From positions 1 through 23,932 of the forward strand of contig JAPKZC010000835.1 of assembly GCA_026394025.1 (NCBI GenBank): DNA of 23,932 nucleotides. The letters are read 5' to 3'. Of this stretch, positions 14,931 to 23,212 are shown one piece after another. The notes beneath the pieces were generated by a model. The model saw only the letters and a list, made by a program, of their open reading frames with translations. It did not search any database and was not told the DNA's origin. This DNA comes from Candidatus Solibacter sp. (lineage in GTDB: Bacteria; Acidobacteriota; Terriglobia; Bryobacterales; Bryobacteraceae). How positions within the stretch are numbered: the stretch's first letter is position 1; every line of letters begins with the position of its first letter. The translations under genes were made by a program, and so were the position numbers.

Positions 14931-17329
14931 TGAAGCTCTTATCCCCTACTCAGCATCGACGGCTGAATGAAATCGTCGGGTTCCTGCTGCTTTCGCTGGG
15001 CCTGGTGATGTTATTGAGTCTGGTGTCGTACCATACCCAGGACCCGTCGTTCGATACCGCTGCCGCTTCCCGCCCGCTGAATCTCGTCGGGTACCCGGGG
15101 TCCTATCTCTCCGACGTGTTCTTCCAGATGTTTGGCGCGGCTGCGTTTCTGTTCCCGCTGCTCACGTTCCTGCTTTCCTGGAAGTGGATCCGCAGCGAGG
15201 AATTGCAGGCCGGCGGGATCAAGGTTTTCGGCTCGGTGCTGTTGACCCTGGCGCTTAGCGCGGGGCTTTCGTTCGCCCCGCTGCACCTGTTCGCCGGCAC
15301 CATCCGTATCGGCGGCACGCTCGGTTTGCTGCTGGCCAATTATCTGGTGGATTCGCTCAACGTGGTTGGCGCGCTCTTGGTCACGCTCACCGCCGTCGTG
15401 ATCTCGGTGTATCTGGTATCGACGTTTACGCTGGCCACCCTGGCGGGCTGGATGGCGGGTCCGGCCGCATGGTTCCGCGCCCGCGGCGAAGCATGGCGCG
15501 CGTGGCGCGAGCGCGTGTACCAGCAGTCCATTGAGAAGGCCAGGGAGAAGGCCGCCGCGCGCCGGGCCCAAGCACGCGCGGAGAAGCCGCGCAAGGAGAA
15601 CGAGCGGGAGCGGACGCAACAGGTGGCGCCCCTGCCTTCGGACGTCGATGGCCGCGCGCCCTGGGACACCTTGGGGCATTCGCAACCGGCGGAATACGCC
15701 GGCGTGGAGGAGCCTTCGCCGCAACCCGGAACCTATGCCGCCATGGAAGAGATTCCCATCTGTCAGGTGGAGGAACTGGCGCCCGTGGCGGACCTGTTTC
15801 CCGCGCTGCTGCCCGCCAAGGACACGGGGCGGAGCCTTCACCGCATGGACCCGGTCTTCCGCTTGCCGCCCACCGATCTGCTCAACGAGCCTCCGCCGCG
15901 CAATCCTTATGACGAGCAGGAACTGAAAGAGACCGCGAGCCGCATCAAGGCCAAGTTCGAAGAGTTTAACGTGCTGGGCAACGTGGTGCAGATCAACCCC
16001 GGCCCCGTGGTTACCACCTTTGAGTTCAAGCCGGAAGCCGGCATCAAGTACACCAGGATTATCAGCCTCCGTGAAGACTTGTGCCTCTCATTGCACGCGG
16101 AATCGATTCTGATTGAGCGCATCCCGGGCAAGCCCACGGTGGGCATCGAGGTGCCGAATACCCGACGCGAGTTGATCGCGCTGCGCCAGTTGCTGGAATC
16201 CGATGAGTTCCAGGGTTCGCACTCTTACCTGACCATTCCCCTGGGCAAGGACATCAACGGGCGTATTCGCGTGGCCGCGCTCGAAACCATGCCGCACCTC
16301 TTGATCGCCGGGTCCACCGAGTCGGGCAAGAGCGTGATGATCAACTCCATGATCATGTCGATTCTTTATAAGGCCACGCCGGATGAAGTCCGCCTCATCA
16401 TGGTAGATCCCAAGCGCGTGGAACTAGGGATGTACGAGGGCATTCCGCACCTGTTGACGCCGGTGATCACGGATCCCAAGAAGGCGACCAACGCGCTGCG
16501 CAACGCGGTGTTGGAGATGGAACGGCGCCTGCGCCTGCTGGCCGAATACGGCGTGCGCAACATCGATCAGTTCAACAAAAAGATCCGTAAATTGCAGGAA
16601 ACGCCGCGCGACCTCTTTGCCGAAGAGGGCACCGAGGACGCCGTCCGGCCGCTGCCCTACATCCTGATTCTGATCGACGAGTTAGCCGACCTGATGATGC
16701 TGGAAGGCAAGAACGTCGAAGAGAGCGTGACCCGCCTGGCACAGATGGCGCGTGCCGTGGGCATGCACCTGGTGCTGGCCACACAGCGTCCCAGCGTGGA
16801 CGTGATCACCGGTCTGATCAAGGCCAACTTCCCCGCGCGTATCAGCTTCCGCGTCGCCACGCGCGTGGACTCGCGAACCATTCTCGACGTGATGGGCTCC
16901 GAGCACCTGCTGGGTAAGGGCGACATGCTCTTCCTGCCGCCGGGTTCGGCGCGCCTGACGCGCGTGCACGGCGCCTTTGTCACCGAGACCGAAATCCAGG
17001 GCGTAGTAGATTTTTGGAAGGCTCAAGCCAAGCCCGAATACGACCAGAGCTTCCTGATCGCGCCGCCGGACGAAGGCGACAGCGCTTCCGAGGGCGAGGT
17101 TTCCGACGAGGATCAGGATCCGCAGTACGAGGATGCCGTGCGCCTGGTGCTGCAAATGGGGAAGGCCTCGACCTCGACGTTGCAGCGCCATTTGCGCCTG
17201 GGCTATGGGCGCGCCGCGCGGATTCTGGATTGCATGCAGCGCGACGGCATCATCGGTCCTCCGGATGGCAGCAAGCCGCGCGAAGTTTTGAAGCGCCCCG
17301 ACTGGCTGCACGAAGTGGAATTGCGGTAG
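14930..17329 (+). CDS. ftsK: DNA translocase FtsK/SpoIIIE
   Basis: A 799-residue septal DNA pump that moves chromosome termini through the closing septum and links segregation to division. The N-terminal 170 or so residues hold about four membrane helices. A charged Arg/Lys/Glu-rich linker (about 185-225) follows. The motor has Walker A GSTESGKS at residues 461-468, Walker B LILIDE with D583-E584, and the LATQRPSVDVITG segment typical of FtsK. The C-terminal gamma winged helix (about 733-795, YEDAVRLVLQMGKASTSTLQ) binds polar guide sequences in known FtsKs. Linker length is modest, nearer to SpoIIIE than to E. coli FtsK. The ATG at 14930 shares its A with the uppP stop; a GTG at 14927 is directly adjacent. 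Confidence 0.95.
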   Translation: MKLLSPTQHRRLNEIVGFLLLSLGLVMLLSLVSYHTQDPSFDTAAASRPLNLVGYPGSYLSDVFFQMFGAAAFLFPLLTFLLSWKWIRSEELQAGGIKVFGSVLLTLALSAGLSFAPLHLFAGTIRIGGTLGLLLANYLVDSLNVVGALLVTLTAVVISVYLVSTFTLATLAGWMAGPAAWFRARGEAWRAWRERVYQQSIEKAREKAAARRAQARAEKPRKENERERTQQVAPLPSDVDGRAPWDTLGHSQPAEYAGVEEPSPQPGTYAAMEEIPICQVEELAPVADLFPALLPAKDTGRSLHRMDPVFRLPPTDLLNEPPPRNPYDEQELKETASRIKAKFEEFNVLGNVVQINPGPVVTTFEFKPEAGIKYTRIISLREDLCLSLHAESILIERIPGKPTVGIEVPNTRRELIALRQLLESDEFQGSHSYLTIPLGKDINGRIRVAALETMPHLLIAGSTESGKSVMINSMIMSILYKATPDEVRLIMVDPKRVELGMYEGIPHLLTPVITDPKKATNALRNAVLEMERRLRLLAEYGVRNIDQFNKKIRKLQETPRDLFAEEGTEDAVRPLPYILILIDELADLMMLEGKNVEESVTRLAQMARAVGMHLVLATQRPSVDVITGLIKANFPARISFRVATRVDSRTILDVMGSEHLLGKGDMLFLPPGSARLTRVHGAFVTETEIQGVVDFWKAQAKPEYDQSFLIAPPDEGDSASEGEVSDEDQDPQYEDAVRLVLQMGKASTSTLQRHLRLGYGRAARILDCMQRDGIIGPPDGSKPREVLKRPDWLHEVELR

Positions 17330-17391
17330 TGGCATAAGGCTCCGCCTGGTGCGGGTTGCGCCCGGATGCACGAGGCAGAGCCTTATGCCAC
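17329..17391. repeat. Long hairpin repeat after ftsK (family member A)
   Basis: A 14-nt arm (17329-17342, containing GGCATAAGGCTC) is perfectly complementary to 17378-17391. Inside, GCCT/AGGC and GTGC/GCAC pairs extend the stem with single mismatches, giving an element of about 63 nt that starts at the last base of the ftsK stop codon. There is no T-run, so it is not a standard terminator. Bases 17338-17353 (GGCTCCGCCTGGTGCG) recur exactly, inverted, in the hairpin at 22131-22212. That makes both likely members of one intergenic repeat family. Confidence 0.8.
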
Positions 17392-17399
17392 CATAGAGC

Positions 17400-18221
17400 A
17401 TGCGGTTCGCACTTCTGTTCGCTTGCGCGACGCTTTCCGCTCAGACCCCGCTCCCCCCTGGCCGCGGCGTCAATTTTTACAGCATCGAAAAGGAAAAAGC
17501 GCTCGGCGCGCAGCTCGCCGCGGAGTATCGCCGGCAAGCCCGAGAGTTCGACGCCCCTTCGGTGAACGCTTACCTTGACGAACTCGGGCAGCGCCTGGCG
17601 GCCCAGGCGCCGGCCACGGGCTTCACCTACACGTTCGAATTGGCGGACGACGACCAGACGTGGATTCACGAGGCTCCGGTGTTTCCGGGCGGTCCCGTGT
17701 TCGTCCCAGCCAGCCTGGTTCTGGCGGCGGCCGATGAGGACGAACTCGCCGGCATGCTGGCCCACGCCATCGCCCACGTCGCCACCCGCCAGCAGACGCG
17801 CCGGATGACTCGCGGACAGATCGCGAATCAGGCCACCGTTCCGCTGATCTTTATGGGCGGCTGGAGCGGGTACGCCATCCGGCAGGGCAACGCCCAGGCG
17901 GTACCTCTTGGGTTTCTGACGTTCCAGCGCAAGAACGAGTTGGAGAGCGACCAGTTCGCGGCGCGCATCCTCGCCTCCGCTGGGTACGATCCGCAGGCCC
18001 TCGTGCGATACATCGAGCGCGTGCAGCCCGCCGACCCTCCGCTGCGCCACCCCGCGGCGCCCTATCCCGACAAGGACACGCGTCTCGCGGCGCTCCAGGC
18101 AGCCATCCGGCAATTGCCGCCCGTCGCTTATTCCGCGCATCCCGGGCTCGACGCGATTCAACAGGATGTCACACGATTGACCGCCCGCCCCGCGAAAACC
18201 CCGCCCCGTCTGGCAAGATAG
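17400..18221 (+). CDS. M48-family metallopeptidase homologue with degenerate zinc motif (predicted inactive)
   Basis: A 273-residue exported protein: signal-like MRFALLFACATLSAQT, then the M48 family opening (VNFYSIEKEKALGAQLAAEYRR) and the PGGPVFVPASLVLAAADEDELAGMLAH stretch that leads into the zinc motif. The motif reads H122-A-I-A-H126, so the catalytic Glu of HExxH is Ala. The two His ligands remain, and the third-ligand region NELESD (E180, D184) is kept. Active M48 proteins are zinc proteases of the envelope; this one may bind zinc but should not hydrolyse peptides. The Ala codon is GCC, and the frame is intact across the gene, so wholesale decay is unlikely. Pyruvate kinase follows after 9 nt. 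No clear ribosome binding site is seen at the ATG. Confidence 0.8.
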   Translation: MRFALLFACATLSAQTPLPPGRGVNFYSIEKEKALGAQLAAEYRRQAREFDAPSVNAYLDELGQRLAAQAPATGFTYTFELADDDQTWIHEAPVFPGGPVFVPASLVLAAADEDELAGMLAHAIAHVATRQQTRRMTRGQIANQATVPLIFMGGWSGYAIRQGNAQAVPLGFLTFQRKNELESDQFAARILASAGYDPQALVRYIERVQPADPPLRHPAAPYPDKDTRLAALQAAIRQLPPVAYSAHPGLDAIQQDVTRLTARPAKTPPRLAR

Positions 18222-18230
18222 TTCTAAGGG

Positions 18231-19643
18231 ATGCCCAACACAAAAATCGTCGCCACTCTGGGGCTGGCCACAGATCCACCCGGTGTTCTGCGCCAACTGC
18301 TCGCCGCCGGCGTCGATGTATTCCGCCTCAACGCCTCGCACGGCGCACAGGACGATCATGCGGCGCGCATCGACGCCGTCCGCCAAGCTGCCCGTGAGGC
18401 GCGCGTGCACGCCGGCATTCTGCTCGATTTGCAGGGCCCCAAGATTCGCCTGGGGCGCTTCGAAGAGGGCCACGCCACGCTGGAGACCGGCGCCACCTTC
18501 ACCATCACCACCGAACCCGTGATGGGCACCGCCGAGCGCGCCTCCACCGGCTACTCGCGATTCGCCCGCGACGTGCAGCCCGGCGACCGCATCCTGCTGG
18601 CCGATGGCTCCGTCGAACTGGTGGCGCTCGAAACCGACGGCGCCAGCGTGCGCACCCGCGTGGTCTCTGGCGGACCTATCGGCGATCACAAGGGCATCAA
18701 CCTGCCCGGCGTGCAGGTGAGCATTCCTTCGCTCACGGAGAAGGATCTCGCCGATCTGCATTTCGGACTCATCGCCGGCATCGACATGATCGCCCTCTCC
18801 TTCGTGCGCACGGCCGGCGATGTCCGCCAGTTGCGCGACCGTTTGGGCGGGCGCCCCATCACCATCGTGGCCAAGATCGAGAAACCCGAGGCTTACGAGA
18901 ATATCGAAACCATTCTCGACGTGACCGACGGCGTCATGGTGGCGCGCGGCGATCTCGGCGTGGAGATTTCTCTCGAACGTGTGCCGCGCATTCAGAAGTC
19001 GATTATCCGGCGCGCGCGGCGCAAGGGCAGATTCGTCATCACCGCCACGCAGATGCTGGAGTCCATGATCTCTAACGCCACCCCCACCCGCGCCGAAGTC
19101 TCCGATGTCGCCAACGCCATCTACGATGGCACCGACGCCGTCATGCTCTCGGCCGAAACCTCGGTGGGCAAGTATCCCGTGGAGGCTGTGCGCTTCATGG
19201 CGCGGATCGCGGCCGAGAGCGAAGACTCCATTCGCAAGAGGGGATTCCAGGATCCGCCCCATCAGCCCGAACCGCAGAGCGCGGAAATTCTGGCCGATGC
19301 CGCCCACCATGCGGCGCGCGATTCCGGCGCCAAGGCCATCGTCGTGTTCACCTCGCGCGGCTCCAGCGCCCGCCTGATATCGCGCTACCGGCCGCCGGTG
19401 GGCGTGTTCGCCATCACGCCGCACGATATCACCGCGCGCCAGCTTTCCGTCAGCTACGGGGTCACCCCCTTGCTGGCGCCCGACGTTTCCAGCACCGACG
19501 AAATGCTCAACCAGATGGACCGCGTGCTGATCGAAGGCGGCTATCTGCAAAAGGGCGAGCTCGTGGTATTCGTGGCCGGTCAGCCCGTGGGCCGGCCGGG
19601 CACCACCAATCTCATGAAGCTGCATCGCCTCGGGCTGGGTTAG
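18231..19643 (+). CDS. pyk: Pyruvate kinase
   Basis: A 470-residue glycolytic enzyme converting phosphoenolpyruvate and ADP to pyruvate and ATP in the cytoplasm. Visible signatures: TKIVATLG at the N-terminus, FRLNASHG with R32, N34 and S36 (substrate- and potassium-site residues), LLDLQGPKIRLG, the catalytic-lysine motif AKIEKPEA (K215), MVARGDLGVE, and ATQMLESMI followed by TPTRAEVSDVANAI and DAVMLSAETSVGKYP. The C-terminal allosteric-type domain is complete. RLNASHG has Ala where Phe is more usual, a mild variant. The ATG at 18231 is directly preceded by TAAGGG, closer than usual for a ribosome binding site. It lies 9 nt after the M48 homologue and 7 nt before the esterase. Confidence 0.95.
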   Translation: MPNTKIVATLGLATDPPGVLRQLLAAGVDVFRLNASHGAQDDHAARIDAVRQAAREARVHAGILLDLQGPKIRLGRFEEGHATLETGATFTITTEPVMGTAERASTGYSRFARDVQPGDRILLADGSVELVALETDGASVRTRVVSGGPIGDHKGINLPGVQVSIPSLTEKDLADLHFGLIAGIDMIALSFVRTAGDVRQLRDRLGGRPITIVAKIEKPEAYENIETILDVTDGVMVARGDLGVEISLERVPRIQKSIIRRARRKGRFVITATQMLESMISNATPTRAEVSDVANAIYDGTDAVMLSAETSVGKYPVEAVRFMARIAAESEDSIRKRGFQDPPHQPEPQSAEILADAAHHAARDSGAKAIVVFTSRGSSARLISRYRPPVGVFAITPHDITARQLSVSYGVTPLLAPDVSSTDEMLNQMDRVLIEGGYLQKGELVVFVAGQPVGRPGTTNLMKLHRLGLG

Positions 19644-19650
19644 CGCGGTC

Positions 19651-20282
19651 ATGAGGGAACGCACCTTTTCGGCGCGCCTGGGCTGCCGCTACCTGCTGCA
19701 CGCGCCCGGGAGTCTCGACCCGCGGACCGTGCTGGTGGCCGCGCTCCACGGCTTTGGTCAGAATCCCGAGGATATGCTCCGCCTCACTCGCCATATGGTG
19801 GGCCCGCGCCACGCCATCGCCGCCATTGAGGGGCCATACGCCTTCTTCCTTGGCGTGGGGTCCGATCTGGTTGGGCACGGTTGGATCACCAACCGCCGCC
19901 CCGCCGACTCTATCCGCCTGCACCACGAGATGGTGGGCCACGTTCTCGAAGAAGCGGGAAGCGAGTTGGCCATCCCCGCCGAGCGGCGCGTCCTGCTCGG
20001 CTTCTCCCAGGCGGTGTCGCTCAACTATCGTTTTGCCGCGGCTTACCCGGAATCCGTCCGCGGCGTGGCCGGCATCTGCGGCGCGCCCGCTTACAGCCCG
20101 CGGTGCTGCACATCGCGCGCCGCCAGGACGAGTTTTACCCGGCCGAACGCACGGAACAATACGCGCGGCGTTTGCGTCTTCGATGTGATGATGTGGAGTT
20201 CCAACTGCTGGAAGGCGGGCACCGTTTTCCTTCCCGCGCCGGCGCCGTTTGGGAGAACTGGCTGAACCGCATCCTGAGATAA
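19651..20282 (+). pseudogene. Phospholipase/carboxylesterase-type alpha/beta hydrolase, frameshifted
   Basis: The first frame from the ATG at 19651 encodes the N-terminal two thirds of a small esterase: VAALHGFGQNPEDML (oxyanion-hole region) and the nucleophile elbow GFSQA with S119, then GVAGICG. After about 20094 this frame loses similarity, while the -1 frame continues with AVLHIARRQDEFYPAERTEQ and LEGGHRFPSRAGAVW, which supply the catalytic Asp and His and end at TAA 20280-20282. Adding one C in TACAG at 20094-20095 restores a continuous AYQPAVLHIARR reading. Compared with relatives the loop at the break also looks several residues short. So this is either a real frameshift or a base error. 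The intact product would be a cytoplasmic serine hydrolase of unknown ester substrate. Confidence 0.75.
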
Positions 20283-20297
20283 TAAACGGCAAAGACT

Positions 20298-22127
20298 ATG
20301 GCATCCGAAGTGAGATACAGTTGTCGGAACTGCAAGAAACCCTTGAGCGGACTCATGTACCGCTGTCCGCACTGTCTCATGGAGCTCGCGGAAGTGATAT
20401 GCCTCCGCTGCAAGTACGTAGGGGGACAGCAGGAGTTCATCAGCAATGGCGGTCGCTGCCCCAAGTGCGCAAGGGATATGTCGGGGTGGAAGTTCTTCCG
20501 CCGTCCCGCGGTATTGTTGGCCCTGGCCCTGTGTTCGGTGGGCGGCCTGGTGACCCTGATGGGGCGGCTGGCCACCGGACCGCAAGTGGCGCAAAAGCGC
20601 GTGCAGCTTTCCGCCGGCGAGGCATCCGAGGCCTACCCTGCGATCTCGCCCGATGGCAAGCGTATCGCCTACAGCGCCAGCGAGAGTTCCAAGGTCAGCG
20701 CCTACCACGTCTTTGTACGGCAGTTGCCCTCAGGCAAACCGCGACAGTTGACCAAGGCGGAAGGCAGTGACATCGCGCCCGTGTGGTCGCCCGATGGCGG
20801 CACGCTCGCCTTCCTGCGCGTCACGGAGAGCAAGCGTGAATGTATCGTGATCCCCGCCGATGGCGGCGATGAGCGCACGCTCGCGACCGATGCCGGAGAT
20901 TTCATGGAATCCCGATGGCAAGTCGCTGGTGGTGGTGCAGAATGCCGAAAAGCAGTTGCCGGGTCTGGCCACACTGGCGCTCGATTCGGGTAAACTGCAG
21001 CGCATCACCAATCCCCCAGAAGGCAGCGAAGGCGATTCCACCCCGGTCGTCTCGCCCAGTGGCAGCAGCATCGCGTTCGTGCGGCATACGCAGAACGAGG
21101 GCGCCGACATTTATCTATGCGACCCCACAGGGGGCGGTCTGCGCCGCCTCACGTTTGACGATCGCGGCGTCCGCGGCATGGCTTGGACACGCGACGGCCA
21201 GGATCTGCTTTACTCCGGCCACCGTGTTGACGGCTGGCTCCTCTGGCGCGTGCCCGCGTACGGCGGCAGCCCACGCGATCTCGTGATCTCGGGCCAACAG
21301 GCATACTATCCGGCCATCGGACGCAATCGCCTGGCGTACACCGATAGTCCCACCGTGTCCGCCATCTGGCGCGCTTCGCTCGGTGCGGGAGATGCCGTGG
21401 TGGAGCGTCCTCTCCTCCGTTCCACCGGGCGCGAGGTTAATCCGGTGTGGTCGCCGGACGGCGCCAGAATCGCCAACGAGAACGATCAGAGCGGCAGTGA
21501 CGAGATCTACGTCAGCGATGCCGACGGGCGCAACCGGGTGCAGATCACGCACCTGCAAGGACCGCGCATCGGCCGCATACGCTGGTCGCCGGACGGCAAG
21601 ACGCTGATCTTCGACGCCTCCAGCGATCACGGGCAGGAGGTGTTCACCGTTGCCGCCGCGCCCGGGAACAAGCCTTCGCGTGTCCTGCTCAATGCCTCCA
21701 GCGCGTCCTTTTCGCACGATGGCAAGTGGATCTACTTCCAATCGCGCGGGCAGATCTGGAAGGCGACGGCTACCGGCGGCAATCCGCAAGCCATTCCAAT
21801 CGCCGAACGCCGAGGCGCCAGCCAGCCCGTCGAGTCGGCGGACGGCAAGTACCTCTATTTCCGTTCGCGCCGCGGCATCTGGCGCGTTCCCGTGGCCGGC
21901 GGCGACGAAGAGGAGGCCTTCGTTCCGGAGCACGATGTGTTCGGGTCCACCAACATGCAGCCCACGAAGAAGGGCATCTACTACACCGAATTGGAGCGTA
22001 GTGCTCGCGCCATGGCGGTGTCCTTCTACGATTTGGCTATTCGGTGTCCCCCGATGGCAAGTACATCCTCTACCCGCGGGTAGATCAGAGCCAGACCAAT
22101 TTGATGCTGGTGGAGAACTTCCGGTAG
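20298..22127 (+). pseudogene. Zinc-ribbon / membrane-anchored PD40 (TolB-like) beta-propeller protein with two frame breaks
   Basis: Read across two breaks, this is a protein of about 605 residues. The N-terminus has four CxxC pairs (C9/C12, C23/C26, C35/C38, C54/C57), a double zinc ribbon. One membrane helix (about 70-90, PAVLLALALCSVGGLVTLMG) follows, then many PD40 propeller repeats (ISPDGKRIAYSA, WSPDGGTLAFLR, WNPDGKSLVVV, WSPDGKTLIFDAS and others). Break 1 is near 20900, where the first frame runs off into an unrelated tail ending at 20993 and ISWNPDGKSLVVV resumes in the +1 frame. Break 2 is near 22035: FYDL is followed in another frame by FGYSVSPDGKYILYP and ends LMLVENFR at TAG 22125-22127. 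Relatives have extra residues at the second break, which suggests a small out-of-frame deletion. Confidence 0.75.
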
Positions 22128-22130
22128 TTC

Positions 22131-22212
22131 GAAAACCGCTCCCTGACGGTCGCGGCTCGGATTGAAGGCGCGACGCACCAGGCGGAGCCGCGACCGTCAG
22201 GGAGCGGTTTTC
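22131..22212. repeat. Perfect 28-bp inverted repeat hairpin (family member B)
   Basis: Bases 22131-22158 are perfectly complementary to 22185-22212, with a 26-nt loop. The arms contain CCGCTCCCTGACGGTCGCGG on the left. The element fills the gap between the convergent PD40 and aldose-epimerase genes, where it could stop transcription from both sides although only a short T-run (22208-22211) is present. Its loop and inner right arm contain CGCACCAGGCGGAGCC (22174-22189), the exact reverse complement of 17338-17353 in the other hairpin. Confidence 0.9.
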
Positions 22213-22225
22213 AAGTCCAAGCCGC

Positions 22226-23212
22226 TTACCCCACGCTCAACCAGAAACTTTCTTTCCACGTCGCGCCCGGCGCCACGCCCTGTCGTTCCTTATACACCCC
22301 CTCGTGATCGAGGTTGAAGCCGCTGGTAATCGCCGCCATCGGCTCGAAGCAGATGAAGTTCTGGCCCCTCGGGGCGTAGATCACGGCGATGCTGTACTTC
22401 GGCCCGTAAGCCACCGTCACGCGCTCCCGCCCGCCTTCCACGTGGAAGCGCGCCCGCCCGTCCGGGTCGCGGATCAGATTCCCGACCCCGTCGTCCAGCG
22501 TGCCGAGGCTCAATGAGTGCGGGTCGGCGTATTCCACCGGCTTGCGCTCACCGGTCGGGATCAACTGCGCGTTCAGCACCATGTGATCTCGCGCCGCGAA
22601 GTGCACGTGCCACTCGTCGCGCGGCACGTCGTGCAACTGGAAGTAGGGGTGGAATCCCACCGCCACCGGCATGGGGTCCGTCCCGTGGTTCTCAATCGCC
22701 GTCTCCACTTCCACGCTGCCGTCGCGCACGCGGTAGGTCATGGTCAACGTGTGCGGAAAGGGGAACTGCGCCATCATCTCCGTATGCCGCCAGAATTCCA
22801 GGCGGCTGCTCGCCCACGCGCCCGTGCCGTCGGCCTTGGCCTCCACCAGCTTCCACTTCTTTGAGTAGCCCAGCAGTCCGTGAATCGGTTTCCGGTTGCC
22901 GTCGCGTCCCACATTGCCCAGTTCGGGATTCAGCAGGTAGCGCTTGCCGTTGGCCCAGTAGGCATCGCCATCCAGGCGGTTGGCCCACGGCGCCAGAAAC
23001 GGCACGCCGCACAGCCGCGGCCTGGCCGCGAACGCCGCCACACCGGGGTACGGGAAGTAGAGATAGTTCCGCCCGCCCACGTTCCACTTGTAGGCCATAT
23101 TGCCCACGCCGGGCGCAATCTCCAGTTCCACTTTGCGTGCGGCGTCGGCCAGTTGCACCGTGTCGATTCCGTCTACGGCCAGTTGGCGGGCTGTGTAGTT
23201 GTTGGGGCTCAT
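22226..23212 (-). CDS. Aldose 1-epimerase family protein (GalM-like)
   Basis: A 328-residue cytoplasmic beta-sandwich enzyme of the aldose 1-epimerase family, which interconverts alpha and beta anomers of sugars. Catalytic-site residues of the family are visible: APWANRLDG (N78, R79), the His in HGLLG (H111), the His in GFHPYFQL (H188), and the base Glu in ICFEPMAAITSGFN (E290). The sugar specificity cannot be told. The ATG at 23212 overlaps the TGA of the upstream Cys-rich gene by 4 nt (ATGA), a typical coupling arrangement. A longer frame open to 23311 overlaps that gene and is not needed. Confidence 0.88.
   Translation of the reverse strand: MSPNNYTARQLAVDGIDTVQLADAARKVELEIAPGVGNMAYKWNVGGRNYLYFPYPGVAAFAARPRLCGVPFLAPWANRLDGDAYWANGKRYLLNPELGNVGRDGNRKPIHGLLGYSKKWKLVEAKADGTGAWASSRLEFWRHTEMMAQFPFPHTLTMTYRVRDGSVEVETAIENHGTDPMPVAVGFHPYFQLHDVPRDEWHVHFAARDHMVLNAQLIPTGERKPVEYADPHSLSLGTLDDGVGNLIRDPDGRARFHVEGGRERVTVAYGPKYSIAVIYAPRGQNFICFEPMAAITSGFNLDHEGVYKERQGVAPGATWKESFWLSVG

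Noticed and set aside
17250..19664. An 804-codon minus-strand open frame opposite the M48 homologue and pyruvate kinase
   Set aside because: It is Gly/His/Arg-rich antisense of pyk and the M48 gene, with no domain of its own.
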